Below, one piece after another: positions 35,296-44,956 of a stretch of DNA of 64,000 nucleotides. Below the pieces are notes generated by a model, which saw nothing but the letters and a program-made list of their open reading frames with translations, made no database searches and had not been told where the DNA came from. Source of the stretch: Sphingomonas sp. PP-CE-3A-406 (GTDB lineage: Bacteria; Pseudomonadota; Alphaproteobacteria; Sphingomonadales; Sphingomonadaceae); assembly GCF_003688625.1 (NCBI RefSeq), contig NZ_RCWY01000003.1, positions 1-64,000 on the forward strand, written 5' to 3'. The translations under genes and the position numbers were made by a program. Positions within the stretch are counted from its first letter, which is position 1. Each line of letters opens with the position of its first letter.

Positions 35296-36036
35296 CTACC
35301 GCGCCGCATCCATAGCCTCACGCATCAGCCGGACCGCCTCGCCAAGCCCGACGAACAGCGCCTCGCCGACAAGGAAATGCCCGATGTTCAGCTCCCGAAC
35401 CTGCCGGATAGCCGCGATCGGTGCGACGTTGTCGTAGGTCAGCCCGTGCCCCGCATGCACCTCGATGCCGTTCTTGGCCGCCAGCGCCGCCGCGTCGCTC
35501 AGCCGTCGCAGCTCGACCGTCCGCGCCTCGCCCGACAGTTCCGCGTACAGACCGGTATGCAGCTCGACCACCGGCACCTTGAGCCGGACGGCCGCCTCGA
35601 TCTGGCGCGCATCCGGTTCGATGAACAGCGATACGCGGATGCCCGCCCCCGCCAGCGCATCGACCAGTCGCGCCATCCGGTCGTAGTGCCCGGCGACGTC
35701 GAGCCCGCCCTCGGTGGTCAGTTCCTCGCGCTTCTCCGGTACGATGCACGCCGCGTGCGGCTTGTGGCGCAGCGCGATGCCGAGCATCTCGTCGGTCGCC
35801 GCCATCTCCAGGTTGAGCGGGATCGTCAGCTCGGCCGACAGACGCGCGATGTCGTCGTCGGTGATGTGCCGGCGATCCTCGCGCAGATGCGCGGTGATGC
35901 CGTCCGCGCCAGCCGCCGCAGCGACCAGAGCCGCGCGCACCGGATCGGGATACCCCGCCCCCCGCGCATTCCGCACTGTCGCAACGTGATCGATGTTCAC
36001 CCCAAGGCGCAGGTGGTCGTTGCCGAGGGGGCTCAT
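35296..36036 (-). CDS. pdxJ: pyridoxine 5'-phosphate synthase
   Basis: Condenses 1-deoxy-xylulose phosphate with 3-amino-2-oxopropyl phosphate to give PNP, the last step of the DXP-dependent vitamin B6 route. The 246-residue TIM-barrel protein has [20 protein letters not shown] at the N-terminus, [12 protein letters not shown], and [15 protein letters not shown]. The ATG at 36036 overlaps the pyrE stop. Confidence 0.96.
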   Translation of the reverse strand: MSPLGNDHLRLGVNIDHVATVRNARGAGYPDPVRAALVAAAAGADGITAHLREDRRHITDDDIARLSAELTIPLNLEMAATDEMLGIALRHKPHAACIVPEKREELTTEGGLDVAGHYDRMARLVDALAGAGIRVSLFIEPDARQIEAAVRLKVPVVELHTGLYAELSGEARTVELRRLSDAAALAAKNGIEVHAGHGLTYDNVAPIAAIRQVRELNIGHFLVGEALFVGLGEAVRLMREAMDAAR

Positions 36037-36617
36037 GCCGCCGCCCGACTTCCAGGCTTGATCGCCGGGATCGCGGCGAGTTCACGCGGCAACGCGTCCG
36101 CCGGATAGGTCGGCACGTCGAGCCGGATCAGCGGGAAGAACGGCACGCCCAGGTCCGCCGTCCCGTTCGAGCGATCGACCAGCGCCGCCGCCGCCACGGT
36201 CACACCGCCCGCGCGCCCGATCGCCGCTATCGCCTCGCGCGACGACAGCCCGGTGGTGACGACGTCCTCCATCATCAGCACGCGCTGGCCGGGCGCGAGC
36301 CGGAACCCGCGGCGCAGTTCGAACACGCCATCGGGGCGTTCGAGGAATACCGCCTCGACGCCCAGCGCGCGGCCCATTTCGTGGCCGGCGATCACGCCGC
36401 CCATTGCTGGCGAGACGACGATATCGATCTGCGCACGCAACTCGGCCGGGATCGACGCCACCAGCGCTTCCGACAACCGAGCGCCACGGGCGGGATCCAT
36501 CAACACCCGCGCGCATTGCAGGTAGCGCGAACTGCGCAGGCCGGAGGACAGGATGAAATGCCCTTCGAGCAACGCTTCGGCAGCGCGGAATTCGGCGAGC
36601 ACGTCGTCTTCGGTCAT
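36033..36617 (-). CDS. pyrE: orotate phosphoribosyltransferase
   Basis: Makes orotidine monophosphate in pyrimidine synthesis. The 194-residue protein has the PRPP-binding motif [20 protein letters not shown], an N-terminal [20 protein letters not shown], and [20 protein letters not shown]. It is the first gene of the pyrE-pdxJ-acpS-lepB-permease run. Its promoter should lie in the 36618-36940 gap, upstream on the minus strand. Confidence 0.95.
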   Translation of the reverse strand: MTEDDVLAEFRAAEALLEGHFILSSGLRSSRYLQCARVLMDPARGARLSEALVASIPAELRAQIDIVVSPAMGGVIAGHEMGRALGVEAVFLERPDGVFELRRGFRLAPGQRVLMMEDVVTTGLSSREAIAAIGRAGGVTVAAAALVDRSNGTADLGVPFFPLIRLDVPTYPADALPRELAAIPAIKPGSRAAA

Positions 36618-36715
36618 CGCGGGTCATCGCTCCAAATGGTCTGGCCGTGCTGATACGAGCGCGCGAAACCGCGTGCAACGACTACCGGCGCTTCAGGCAT
36701 CACACGTCACCTACC

Positions 36716-36800
36716 CCGTCATCCTGACGAAAGTCAGGATCCAGAGTAACAACTGTCGACCTGCGTGGCTCTGGATCCTGACTTTCGTCAGGATGACGGG
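36716..36800. repeat. palindromic repeat, family B (copy 2)
   Basis: CCGTCATCCTGACGAAAGTC then AGGATCCAG on the left, and CTGGATCCTGACTTTCGTCA then GGATGACGG on the right. Relative to copy 1 the C-to-T change in GGACCCAG/GGATCCAG appears in both arms, so the pairing is kept. Confidence 0.9.
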
Positions 36801-36841
36801 CGGTTAGTACGGGCGCCTGAAGGGCGCATGCCAGACAAGGC

Positions 36842-36870
36842 TTGAGGCGAGCCCCCGCGCTGGGTATAGC
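36842..36870 (+). promoter_or_regulatory. candidate promoter of the cox cluster
   Basis: TTGAGG at 36842-36847 and TATAGC at 36865-36870, with a 17-bp spacer, match a sigma-70 type promoter. The start of transcription would be near 36877, giving a leader of about 65 nt before coxB. This is a prediction from sequence only. Confidence 0.4.
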
Positions 36871-36942
36871 TCTTCCCAAATCATAAGCAGACATCCGCGC
36901 GTCCGGAATCGGGTTCGCTATAAACCGGGGTCAAGAAAAACG

Positions 36943-38139
36943 ATGCGCAAGATGGGGATGAGAGGATTTGCGATGGCAGCGGGGCTCGCACTGGCGAGTC
37001 TCGGTGGCGTCGCCGGGCACGCCGCCCAGCCTGCGAGCACGCCGACGTCAGCAGCACCCGCGCCGCAAGCCGCTGCCGCTCCGGGGGGTGTGTCGAACAC
37101 TGCGCCGACGACCGCCGCCGCGACGCCCACCGCCAACCCGTCCAGCCCCGAGCTCGCGATGGACGGTGCGCCCGCGATGACGGTCAAGCCGATGATCGGC
37201 CAGCCGACCGACGGCCTGTTCGGGCTCCAGCCGCAGGTCACCAAGAACGGCCAGTTCGCTCATTGGATGCACAATTCGATCCTGGTGCCGACGATCACGA
37301 TCATCTCGCTGTTCGTCCTCGCGCTCCTGTTCTGGGTGTCCTTCCGCTATCGCAAGGCGCGCAACCCGGTCGCGTCGAAGACCAGCCACAACACCTTCAT
37401 CGAGATCATCTGGACGCTCGCGCCGGTCGTGATCCTGGTGCTGATCGCAGTCCCCTCGATCGGTCTGCTGCAAGCGCAGTTCAAGCCGGCGCCCTCGGGA
37501 GCCGTCACGCTGAAGGCGATCGGTAACCAATGGTATTGGACCTATCAGTATCCGGACAATGGCGGCTTCGAGATCACCGCCAACATGCTGAAGGAAAAGG
37601 CTGACGTCGCCGCTGGCGAGCGTGGCCGTACCGATGCCGACGGCCCCAAGCTGCTCGCCACCGACAACCGCATCGTCCTTCCCGTCGGCGTGCCGATCCG
37701 CCTGATCACCACCTCGAACGACGTGATCCACAGCTGGGCGGTCCCAGCGTTCTGGATCAAGCTCGACGCGATCCCCGGTCGCCTGAACGAGACCAGCTTC
37801 ACGATCGAAAAGCCCGGCCTATATTTCGGCCAGTGCTCGGAACTCTGTGGAGCGCGCCACGGCTATATGCCGATCGCGGTCGAGGCGGTTCCGCCCGCCG
37901 AGTACGCGGCATGGGTCAAGGCCAAGGGCGGCACGATGCCCACCCCGGGCAAGGCGTCCGACAAGGTCATCCCGCAGCCCGGCGCCGACGGCTCCGCGGC
38001 GAAGGTCGAGGAGGCGGCGGAAACCGCCAACGCCACCGGCCCGGTCGAGAATGTAGCGACCCCCGCCAACGCAACCGCTCCCGCGACGACGCAGGGCGCG
38101 ACCTCAAACCCGGCCGGCGCCGGCAACGCGGGACAGTAA
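36943..38139 (+). CDS. coxB: cytochrome c oxidase subunit II
   Basis: Accepts electrons from cytochrome c at the CuA centre of the aa3-type oxidase. The 398-residue protein has a signal peptide (about 1-28), an Ala/Pro/Thr-rich segment, two membrane helices (about 112-135 and 150-172), and the CuA ligands His263, Cys298, Cys302, His306 and Met309 ([12 protein letters not shown]). After the cupredoxin domain there is an unusual tail of some 70 residues rich in Ala, Thr and Asn. The ATG at 36943 keeps the basic n-region; an ATG at 36973 with a better Shine-Dalgarno would lose it. Confidence 0.95.
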   Translation: MRKMGMRGFAMAAGLALASLGGVAGHAAQPASTPTSAAPAPQAAAAPGGVSNTAPTTAAATPTANPSSPELAMDGAPAMTVKPMIGQPTDGLFGLQPQVTKNGQFAHWMHNSILVPTITIISLFVLALLFWVSFRYRKARNPVASKTSHNTFIEIIWTLAPVVILVLIAVPSIGLLQAQFKPAPSGAVTLKAIGNQWYWTYQYPDNGGFEITANMLKEKADVAAGERGRTDADGPKLLATDNRIVLPVGVPIRLITTSNDVIHSWAVPAFWIKLDAIPGRLNETSFTIEKPGLYFGQCSELCGARHGYMPIAVEAVPPAEYAAWVKAKGGTMPTPGKASDKVIPQPGADGSAAKVEEAAETANATGPVENVATPANATAPATTQGATSNPAGAGNAGQ

Positions 38140-38140
38140 G

Positions 38141-39805
38141 ATGACCGACACCGCTCTCACCCCGTCGGCCTTCGTGTCCCACGAAGCGCACGACCATCAC
38201 CATGATACCGATCACAAGCCGGGCTTCTTTGCGCGTTGGTTCATGTCGACCAACCACAAGGACATCGGCACGCTGTACCTGATCTTCGCGATCGTCGCGG
38301 GGATCATCGGCGGCTCGGTCTCGGGGCTCATGCGCGCCGAGCTCGCGCATCCCGGCATCCAGTATCTGCAGGGCTGGGCGAGCATGCTCCATGGCGGTCC
38401 TGCCAGCCTCGACGAATCGCTCCATCTCTGGAACGTGCTGATCACCGCGCACGGCCTGATCATGGTGTTCTTCATGGTCATGCCGGCGATGGTCGGTGGC
38501 TTCGGCAACTGGTTCGTGCCGATCATGATCGGTGCGCCGGACATGGCGTTCCCGCGTATGAACAACGTGTCGTTCTGGCTGCTGATCCCCGCCTTCACGC
38601 TGTTGCTCGCCTCGCCGTTCTTCGGCGGAGCAGGTAACGGCTGGACGCTCTACGCGCCGCTCTCGACCTACGGCGAGCCCGGACCGTCGACCGACATGGC
38701 GATCCTCGCGCTCCATCTCGCGGGCGCATCGTCGATCCTCGGCGCGATCAACTTCATCACCACGATCTTCAACATGCGTGCGCCGGGCATGACGCTGCAC
38801 AAGATGCCGCTGTTCGTGTGGTCGATGCTCGTCACCGCGTTCCTGCTGCTGCTGGCGCTGCCGGTGCTCGCCGCGGCGATCACGATGCTGCTGACCGATC
38901 GCAACTTCGGCACGACCTTCTTCGATCCGGCCGGCGGCGGCGATCCCGTCCTGTACCAGCATCTGTTCTGGTTCTTCGGCCATCCCGAAGTCTACATCAT
39001 GATCCTGCCGGGCTTCGGCATCGTCAGCCAGATCATCTCGACGTTCAGCCGCAAGCCGGTCTTCGGTTATCTCGGCATGGCGTATGCGATGGTCGCGATC
39101 GGCGTGGTCGGGTTCGTCGTGTGGGCGCATCACATGTTCACCACCGGCCTGAGCGTGAATACCAAGATGTATTTCACCGCCGCGACGATGGTCATCGCGG
39201 TGCCGACCGGCATCAAGATCTTCTCGTGGATCGCGACGATGTGGGGTGGCTCGCTCACCTTCAAGACGCCGATGGTATGGTCGATCGGCTTCATCTTCAT
39301 GTTCACCGTCGGTGGCGTGACCGGCGTGGTGCTCGCCAACGGCGGCATCGACGACTACATGCAGGACACCTACTATGTGGTGGCGCATTTCCACTACGTC
39401 CTGTCGCTGGGTGCCGTGTTCTCGCTGTTCGCCGGGTTCTACTACTGGTTCCCGAAAATGACCGGCAAGATGTACAACGAGTTCCTTGGCCAGCTGCACT
39501 TCTGGGTGTTCTTCATCGGCGTGAACGTGATGTTCTTCCCGATGCACTTCCTCGGTCTTCAGGGCATGCCACGCCGCATCCCGGACTATACGCCGCAGTA
39601 CGAGCATTGGAACACGGTCGCGTCGGTCGGCTACATGATCATGGCCGCGGGCATGGTGGTGTTCTTCGTCAACCTGATCTGGTCGCTGATCGCAGGCAAG
39701 CCGGCGGGCGACAACCCCTGGGGCGACGGCGCAACGACGCTGGAGTGGACGATCTCCTCGCCACCGCCGTACCATCAGTTCGAGACGCTGCCGCGGATCG
39801 ATTGA
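38141..39805 (+). CDS. ctaD: cytochrome c oxidase subunit I
   Basis: Catalytic subunit holding heme a and the heme a3-CuB site. The 554-residue, 12-helix protein shows [20 protein letters not shown] at the start, [20 protein letters not shown] (CuB His with the cross-linked Tyr region), WAHHMFTTG, and [17 protein letters not shown] (heme ligands). It starts 1 bp after the coxB stop. A good terminator lies about 130 bp downstream. Confidence 0.97.
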   Translation: MTDTALTPSAFVSHEAHDHHHDTDHKPGFFARWFMSTNHKDIGTLYLIFAIVAGIIGGSVSGLMRAELAHPGIQYLQGWASMLHGGPASLDESLHLWNVLITAHGLIMVFFMVMPAMVGGFGNWFVPIMIGAPDMAFPRMNNVSFWLLIPAFTLLLASPFFGGAGNGWTLYAPLSTYGEPGPSTDMAILALHLAGASSILGAINFITTIFNMRAPGMTLHKMPLFVWSMLVTAFLLLLALPVLAAAITMLLTDRNFGTTFFDPAGGGDPVLYQHLFWFFGHPEVYIMILPGFGIVSQIISTFSRKPVFGYLGMAYAMVAIGVVGFVVWAHHMFTTGLSVNTKMYFTAATMVIAVPTGIKIFSWIATMWGGSLTFKTPMVWSIGFIFMFTVGGVTGVVLANGGIDDYMQDTYYVVAHFHYVLSLGAVFSLFAGFYYWFPKMTGKMYNEFLGQLHFWVFFIGVNVMFFPMHFLGLQGMPRRIPDYTPQYEHWNTVASVGYMIMAAGMVVFFVNLIWSLIAGKPAGDNPWGDGATTLEWTISSPPPYHQFETLPRID

Positions 39806-39937
39806 GGCGGACGAGGCGACGTAGCGCCAGCTACGTGCCGGTGCGGCCCGCCGCACACATCCGACCGGCCGGCGCGGCACCGTCGCGTCCGACGACACGG
39901 GACTTGCTCCCGTGTCGGGGCCAGCCAAGAATCAAGA

Positions 39938-39965
39938 CGCCTCGGGGAAACCCGGGGCGTTTTTC
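39938..39965 (+). terminator. rho-independent terminator after ctaD
   Basis: The stem CGCCTCGGG / CCCGGGGCG with a GAAA loop is followed at once by TTTTT. It should end the coxB-ctaD transcript and separate it from the later cox genes. Confidence 0.85.
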
Positions 39966-39997
39966 GTTGAACAGCCGTCCTGAACCCCAAGATGTTT

Positions 39998-40042
39998 CCC
40001 CGCGAAGGCGGGGACCCAGTCTGGGCTCCCGCCTTCGCGGGA
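39998..40042. repeat. short hairpin repeat, family D (copy 2)
   Basis: CCCCGCGAAGGCGGGGACCC then AGTCTGGG, followed by CTCCCGCCTTCGCGGG. It has the same CCCAGTCTGG centre as copies 1 and 3. It is intergenic. Confidence 0.88.
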
Positions 40043-40078
40043 TAACAAAGGAAGAGAGTGCCTGCGTACGTCATCACC

Positions 40079-40160
40079 CGCATCCGAGCGAAAGCTGGGA
40101 TCTGCCCCTCGGACTCCACTCGCACGCCAAGAGAGAGACCCCAGCTTTCGCTAGGGTGAC
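40079..40160. repeat. palindromic repeat, family I
   Basis: CGAGCGAAAGCTGGGATCT on the left and AGACCCCAGCTTTCGCTAGG on the right form an imperfect stem. The loop of about 35 bp is GC-rich. Only one copy is seen in this window. Confidence 0.7.
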
Positions 40161-40238
40161 CAGATGGTGTTGACCAAATCCCAACCTCAAGCACCTCGCA
40201 TTCACCATTCCACAGGACAATCGCGCTAACCTCGCGTC

Positions 40239-41711
40239 ATGCCGAACGCGCAACTCCCAATCAGCCCCAACGCGCCAATCAGCATTCCCTATTCGACCTT
40301 CGCTCTCCTCTCCGCGTTCGCAGCGTTCGCCTTCACGATCATCGTCCCCACCATGCTCCGCGACGGCGATACCGGCTGGCACCTCGTCGCCGGCGCCTGG
40401 ATCGTCGCGCACGCTGCCGTCCCGACCACCGATCCCTTCTCGTTCAGCGTCGCCGGCCGTCCCTGGATCGCGCACGAATGGCTGTCCGAAGTCGCGATGT
40501 ACGCAAGCTACCGGGCGGGCGGCTGGAGCGGCCTGATCGTCTTAGTCGGCATAGCGATGGCGACGCTGTTCGCGCTCGTCGCCGCTGAACTGCGCCGCTG
40601 GATGGGCGCACGCGCGAGTATCGTCGCGCTGCTGCTGCTCGCTACCGGGCTCATCCCGTCGCTGGTCGCGCGGCCACACATGCTGGTGCTGCCGATCCTC
40701 GCCGGCTGGACGATCGCGCTGCTGCGTGCGCGCGAGCAGGACCGCGCGCCGCCGCTATGGGTGGCTGCTGCGATGCTGATCTGGGCGAATGCGCATGGCA
40801 GCTACGTCTTCGGGCTGGCGCTGGTCGGCGTGTTCGCGCTCGAGGCGCTGTTGACCGCCAAACCCTCGGACCGCCTCACCGTGATCCAGCGCTGGGCACT
40901 GTTCGGGATCGTCGCGACGATCGCCGCCGCGGTGACGCCGTGGGGCGTGCATGGCCTGACGTTCCCCTTCTATCTCAACGACCTGAAGGCGCTCGGCCAG
41001 ATCAACGAATGGCAGCCGTCCAACTTCACGACCTTTTCCGGGTTCGAGGCGATCCTGCTCCTAAGCCTCGCGTTCTTATTGGCGAGACCGATCCGGATCC
41101 CACCGATCCGCCTGCTGCTGGTACTCGGCATGCTTCACATGACGCTGCAGCACACCCGCCACGAGATCATCCTCGTGACCGTCGGCCTTCTCGTGCTGGC
41201 CAAGCCGCTCGGCCGCGCGTGGCGGAGCCGCGATACCAGCGTTTCGAAACGCTTCACGCCAAGCCCGGACCGACTCACGATCGCCGTCCTGATATCGATC
41301 CTTGCAATCGGGCTGACCGCCTACCGCGTCGCCGTGCCGGTCGTCCGCGCCGAGACCAAGGGCATTCCTATTACCGCGCTCGCACATCTGCCCGCGCCGC
41401 TGCGCCACCAGCGCGTCTTCAACGAATACGGTTTCGGCGGATCGCTGATCCTCGCGGGCATCCGTCCGTATATCGATGGACGAACCGACATGTACGGCGA
41501 CGCCTTCACGCTCGACTATTTTGCGATTGCCCGCGGCGACGCGGATCGCTGGCGTGCGGCGAATGCGAAATGGCATTTCGGCTGGACCATCCTGCCGCCG
41601 CGCTCGCCACTGGTCAGCCTGCTCGACCATGACCCTGCTTGGCGGCGGATCTACGCGGACGATACCGCGGTTATCCACCAAGCTGTACCCAGGAACAGGG
41701 CAAACCGCTGA
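40239..41711 (+). CDS. polytopic membrane protein of unknown function within the cox cluster
   Basis: A 490-residue protein with nine to eleven hydrophobic helices. LRDGDTGWHLVAGAWIVAHA and PFSFSVAGRPWIAHEWLSEV in the first loop, NAHGSYVFGLALVGVFALEA, and a non-membrane C-terminus with NEYGFGGSLILAGIRPYIDG suggest a GT-C-like membrane glycosyltransferase topology, without a diagnostic motif. It sits between ctaD and ctaB, separated from ctaD by a terminator and from ctaB by 54 bp. Nothing links it directly to oxidase assembly. Confidence 0.78.
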   Translation: MPNAQLPISPNAPISIPYSTFALLSAFAAFAFTIIVPTMLRDGDTGWHLVAGAWIVAHAAVPTTDPFSFSVAGRPWIAHEWLSEVAMYASYRAGGWSGLIVLVGIAMATLFALVAAELRRWMGARASIVALLLLATGLIPSLVARPHMLVLPILAGWTIALLRAREQDRAPPLWVAAAMLIWANAHGSYVFGLALVGVFALEALLTAKPSDRLTVIQRWALFGIVATIAAAVTPWGVHGLTFPFYLNDLKALGQINEWQPSNFTTFSGFEAILLLSLAFLLARPIRIPPIRLLLVLGMLHMTLQHTRHEIILVTVGLLVLAKPLGRAWRSRDTSVSKRFTPSPDRLTIAVLISILAIGLTAYRVAVPVVRAETKGIPITALAHLPAPLRHQRVFNEYGFGGSLILAGIRPYIDGRTDMYGDAFTLDYFAIARGDADRWRAANAKWHFGWTILPPRSPLVSLLDHDPAWRRIYADDTAVIHQAVPRNRANR

Positions 41712-41765
41712 GCCGTCACGAAGGCTTTCCGACATCGGCCGCAGCGCGTATAGCATACCCGAACC

Positions 41766-42665
41766 ATGACTCCTGCCACCCCCCTTCTGCCACCGGCGCA
41801 TTGGCGCGATTTCCTTGCGCTGACCAAGCCGCGCGTGATGACGCTCGTCGTCTTCACCGGCCTTTGCGGGATGCTCGCAGCCCCGGTCGGTGTGCATCCG
41901 GTGATCGGCTTCACCGCGATCCTCTGCATCGCGCTTGGCGCCGGCGCCGCGGGGGCGCTTAACCAATGGTACGAGTCGGACATCGACGCGGTCATGCGCC
42001 GCACGCAGAAGCGCCCGCTTCCCGATGGCCGGATGGACCGCCAGGCGGCGCTGCACTTCGGCGTCGGCCTAGGCGCGTTCTCGGTCCTGTTCATGGGATT
42101 CGCGGTCAACGCGGTCGCCGCTGCGATCCTGACGGTGTCGATCCTCTTCTACGTGCTGATCTACACCGTCTGGCTCAAGCGCCGCACGCCGCAGAACATC
42201 GTGATCGGCGGGGCCGCGGGCGCTTTCCCGCCGCTGATCGGCTGGGCCGCGGCGACCGGCGACGTCGCGCTGCTGCCCGTCCTGCTGTTCCTGTTCGTGT
42301 TCCTGTGGACCCCGCCGCATTTCTGGGCGCTCGCGCTGTTCATGAAGAGCGATTACGCCGCCGCGGGCGTACCGATGCTCCCGGTCGTGTCGGGCGAACG
42401 CACCACGCGGACGCAGATCGGGCTCTACACGATCCCGATGGCGGCGGTCGCGATCCTGCCCTGGCCGCTCGGGCTGACGGGTGCGATCTACGGCGTCGCG
42501 GCCGTCCTGCTGACCGGTTGGTTCGCGTTGCTCGCCGTCCGCGTCGCGAAGCGCACCACGCACGCCGATGATGCGATGAAACCGGAGAAGGCCTTGTTCA
42601 AATACTCGATCCTGTATCTGTTCGTGATGTTCGGCGCGCTGGTCGTCGATCGGTGGTTCGCGTGA
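41766..42665 (+). CDS. ctaB: heme o synthase (protoheme IX farnesyltransferase)
   Basis: Adds a farnesyl group to heme b, making heme o for the oxidase. The 299-residue UbiA-family protein has about nine helices, the prenyl-diphosphate motif [20 protein letters not shown] and the second acidic region after [20 protein letters not shown]. Its stop overlaps the GTG of the following small gene (GTGA). Confidence 0.95.
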   Translation: MTPATPLLPPAHWRDFLALTKPRVMTLVVFTGLCGMLAAPVGVHPVIGFTAILCIALGAGAAGALNQWYESDIDAVMRRTQKRPLPDGRMDRQAALHFGVGLGAFSVLFMGFAVNAVAAAILTVSILFYVLIYTVWLKRRTPQNIVIGGAAGAFPPLIGWAAATGDVALLPVLLFLFVFLWTPPHFWALALFMKSDYAAAGVPMLPVVSGERTTRTQIGLYTIPMAAVAILPWPLGLTGAIYGVAAVLLTGWFALLAVRVAKRTTHADDAMKPEKALFKYSILYLFVMFGALVVDRWFA

Positions 42666-42811
42666 GCATTCCCGATCCCATCCGCGAGGAGGATCTCATC
42701 CGCAGCCGCCAGCGCGGTCGAGCGCGCATAATGGCCCTCCTGCTCGGCGCGTTCGTCATCCTCGTCTTCGCAATCTCGATCGCCAAGATCCGCGCGGGGA
42801 TGCCGCACTGA
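42662..42811 (+). CDS. 49-residue single-helix protein between ctaB and ctaG
   Basis: A short gene with a GTG start inside the ctaB stop (GTGA) and a TGA stop sharing its last base with the ctaG ATG (TGATG). Residues 1-22 are charged ([17 protein letters not shown]), then one hydrophobic helix (about 24-41, [17 protein letters not shown]) and a short tail KIRAGMPH. The tight coupling on both sides argues for a real gene with a role in oxidase assembly, like the small CoxF-type proteins found at this position in other alphaproteobacteria. Confidence 0.82.
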   Translation: MSIPDPIREEDLIRSRQRGRARIMALLLGAFVILVFAISIAKIRAGMPH

Positions 42812-43362
42812 TGGCCGGGTGGAAGGCCATGTCGCGTACCAATCGCACCGCGGCGCTCGCGGTGCTCTTCATCTGCTTCATGACCGGGCTCGCCTGGGCG
42901 AGCGTGCCGCTTTACCGCCTGTTCTGCGCGGCGACCGGACTCAACGGCACCACCAACCGCGGGCTGGCCGCCCCCGGCGCGGTCGACCACAAGATCCAGA
43001 TCGACTTCGACACCAACGTCAGCCCCAAGCTGCCGTGGAAATTCACGCCCGAAAATCGCTCGGACACGGTCGATATCGGCGCGCGCGACATGGCGTTCTT
43101 CACCGCGACCAACACCTCGAACAAGCCACTGACCGGCACCGCGACGTTCAACGTCCAGCCCGCGCAGGCCGGCAAGTATTTTACCAAGATCCAGTGTTTC
43201 TGCTTCACGCAGCAGACGTTGAAACCCGGCGAGACCGCGCGGATGCCGGTGATCTTCTTCGTCGATCCGAAGATTCTGACCGACCCCGACGCGGCCGATA
43301 TCCAGACGATCACGCTCAGCTATACGTTTTACCCGGTGGATTCTGCGAAAACAGCCAGCTAG
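42811..43362 (+). CDS. ctaG: cytochrome c oxidase assembly protein CtaG/Cox11
   Basis: A copper chaperone that inserts CuB into subunit I. The 183-residue protein has an N-terminal helix (about 12-32), VPLYRLFCAATGLNGTT, and the copper-binding FTKIQCFCFTQQTLKPGE with the paired cysteines. It is a member of the ctaB-small gene-ctaG-coxC run. Confidence 0.95.
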   Translation: MAGWKAMSRTNRTAALAVLFICFMTGLAWASVPLYRLFCAATGLNGTTNRGLAAPGAVDHKIQIDFDTNVSPKLPWKFTPENRSDTVDIGARDMAFFTATNTSNKPLTGTATFNVQPAQAGKYFTKIQCFCFTQQTLKPGETARMPVIFFVDPKILTDPDAADIQTITLSYTFYPVDSAKTAS

Positions 43363-43392
43363 AACGTCGCCAAAGAAAATAGGGGAGTACCG

Positions 43393-44319
43393 ATGGCCGG
43401 CGCCAAGAACCATGATTACCACATCCTGCCGCCGAGCATCTGGCCGCTGGTCGGATCGTTCTCGGCGCTGATCATGGCGGTCGGCGGCATCATGTGGATG
43501 CACGGCGGCCATATCGACAAGCCCAATGGCGGCGGCTGGGTGTTCTTCATCGGCCTCGCGGGCGTGCTCTTCACGATGTATTCCTGGTGGACGCAGGTCG
43601 TGCACGAGGCCCGCGCGGGCGACCACACACCCGTCGTCCAGCTTCATTTCCGCTACGGCATGATCCTGTTCATCGCCTCCGAAGTGATGTTCTTCGTCGG
43701 CTGGTTCTGGGCGTTCTTCGACTTCTCGCTGTTCCCGACCGCGATGACCTTCGCCGACGGCACGGTCACGCGCGCGGTCGAGGGCGGCGCGGCGATCGTC
43801 GCGCAGTGGCCCCCAAAAGGCCTGACGGTCATCAACCCGTTCGAACTCCCCCTGCTCAACACGCTGATCCTGCTGACCTCGGGCACCACGGTGACCTGGG
43901 CGCACCACGCGCTGATCCACAACCAGCGCGGCGGCGAGAAGACGGGGGCTTGGGGCCTGATCGGCGTCGGCAACCGCGACGGCGTGCTCAAGGGCCTGTG
44001 GCTGACCGTGATCCTGGGGATCCTGTTCAGCTCGATCCAGGCATACGAGTACGCCCACGCGCCGTTCCCGTTCAAGGGGATCAACTACGGCGCGTCGTTC
44101 TTCATGGCGACTGGCTTCCACGGTTTTCACGTGCTGATCGGCACGATCTTCCTGATCGTCTGCCTCGTCCGCGCTTACCGCGGCGACTTCACCCCGCGCC
44201 AGCATTTCGGCTTCGAGGCGGCTGCCTGGTACTGGCACTTCGTCGACGTCGTGTGGCTGTTCCTGTTCGTCACCGTCTACGTCTGGGGCGGCTGGGGCGC
44301 CCCCGTCCACGGCGGTTGA
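43393..44319 (+). CDS. coxC: cytochrome c oxidase subunit III
   Basis: A 308-residue, seven-helix structural subunit of the aa3 oxidase. Recognisable stretches are HDYHILPPSIWPLVGSFSAL, FRYGMILFIASEVMFFVGWF, LLTSGTTVTWAHHALI and the C-terminal EAAAWYWHFVDVVWLFLFVT. An AGGGGAG Shine-Dalgarno lies 5 nt before the ATG. Palindrome A4 and hairpin D3 follow. Confidence 0.96.
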   Translation: MAGAKNHDYHILPPSIWPLVGSFSALIMAVGGIMWMHGGHIDKPNGGGWVFFIGLAGVLFTMYSWWTQVVHEARAGDHTPVVQLHFRYGMILFIASEVMFFVGWFWAFFDFSLFPTAMTFADGTVTRAVEGGAAIVAQWPPKGLTVINPFELPLLNTLILLTSGTTVTWAHHALIHNQRGGEKTGAWGLIGVGNRDGVLKGLWLTVILGILFSSIQAYEYAHAPFPFKGINYGASFFMATGFHGFHVLIGTIFLIVCLVRAYRGDFTPRQHFGFEAAAWYWHFVDVVWLFLFVTVYVWGGWGAPVHGG

Positions 44320-44344
44320 GCTTCGATCGACTAGTTTATGGTGA

Positions 44345-44448
44345 CCACCCCGGCGTAGGCCGGGGCCCAATTGGGAAGGTCGCAGTATCTAAGCGCTGTC
44401 CGCAGTTAGCGGCGTCCCCCGATTGGGCCCCGGCCTTCGCCGGGGTGG
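44345..44448. repeat. palindromic repeat, family A (copy 4)
   Basis: Left arm CCACCCCGGCGTAGGCCGGG then GCCCAATTGGG; right arm CCCGATTGGGCCCCGGCCTT then CGCCGGGGTGG. The loop keeps GCAGTA but then diverges. It lies in the coxC to DUF983 gap. Confidence 0.92.
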
Positions 44449-44504
44449 CGGCGGTTTTGGATGCGGCACGGACGCGAACCAACCGTCGCTCCCTTACCGT
44501 GTTC

Positions 44505-44550
44505 TCCCGCGAAGGCGGGAGCCCAGTCTGGATCCCCGCCTTCGCGGGGA
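44505..44550. repeat. short hairpin repeat, family D (copy 3)
   Basis: CCCGCGAAGGCGGGAGCCCA then GTCTGGAT, followed by CCCCGCCTTCGCGGGG. It ends about 22 bp before the DUF983 start. Confidence 0.87.
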
Positions 44551-44572
44551 AACAAGGGAGAGCGCTGACCGC

Positions 44573-44956
44573 ATGACCGAAGATCCATACCCGCTTGCCA
44601 ACGCCCCCACGATCGCCCAGGTCGCGCTAAAAGGCCTGTGCCCCCGCTGCGGCAAGCCCACGCTATTCGCGAAATGGTCCAACTTCGCCGACCGTTGCCC
44701 CAACTGCGGGCTCGACTTCAGCAAGTTCAACGTCGGCGACGGCCCTGCCGCATTCCTGACCCTGATCCTCGGCGCGCTCGTCGTCGCGCTCGCGATCACG
44801 CTCGAACTCAAAGTCCATCCCCCGCTCTGGCTGCATATGCTGATCTGGATCCCCTTCACCGCCGGCGGAGTCGTCCTCTCGCTCCGAGCAGCCAAGGGCG
44901 CGCTCATGTCCGCCGAATACCGCAACGCAGCCCGCGAAGGCCGAATCGACCCGTGA
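44573..44956 (+). CDS. DUF983 family zinc-ribbon membrane protein
   Basis: A 127-residue protein. An N-terminal zinc ribbon has two CxxC pairs (LCPRCGKPTLF and DRCPNCGLDF), followed by two membrane helices (about 62-80 and 85-105). DUF983 genes are standard members of alphaproteobacterial cox clusters, between coxC and SURF1, and probably help oxidase assembly, though the exact role is unknown. The frame is open far upstream through A4 and D3, but only the ATG at 44573 fits the family. Confidence 0.9.
   Translation: MTEDPYPLANAPTIAQVALKGLCPRCGKPTLFAKWSNFADRCPNCGLDFSKFNVGDGPAAFLTLILGALVVALAITLELKVHPPLWLHMLIWIPFTAGGVVLSLRAAKGALMSAEYRNAAREGRIDP

Larger units (their letters stand above)
36618..36942. 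other. divergent intergenic region between pyrE and coxB
   Basis: About 325 bp. It carries palindrome B2 (36716-36800) and the leaders of two divergent operons. A candidate coxB promoter is described separately. No ORF with recognisable content is seen. Confidence 0.55.
39806..40238. other. 433-bp gap after ctaD
   Basis: No gene is seen. It contains an imperfect hairpin ACACGGGACTTGCTCCCGTG, the ctaD terminator, hairpin D2 and palindrome I. The promoter for the following membrane-protein gene should lie close to 40180-40235. Confidence 0.6.

Noticed and set aside
44423..44572. N-terminal extension of the DUF983 protein through A4 and D3
   Set aside because: The extension is translated repeat sequence, and the family begins at the ATG at 44573.
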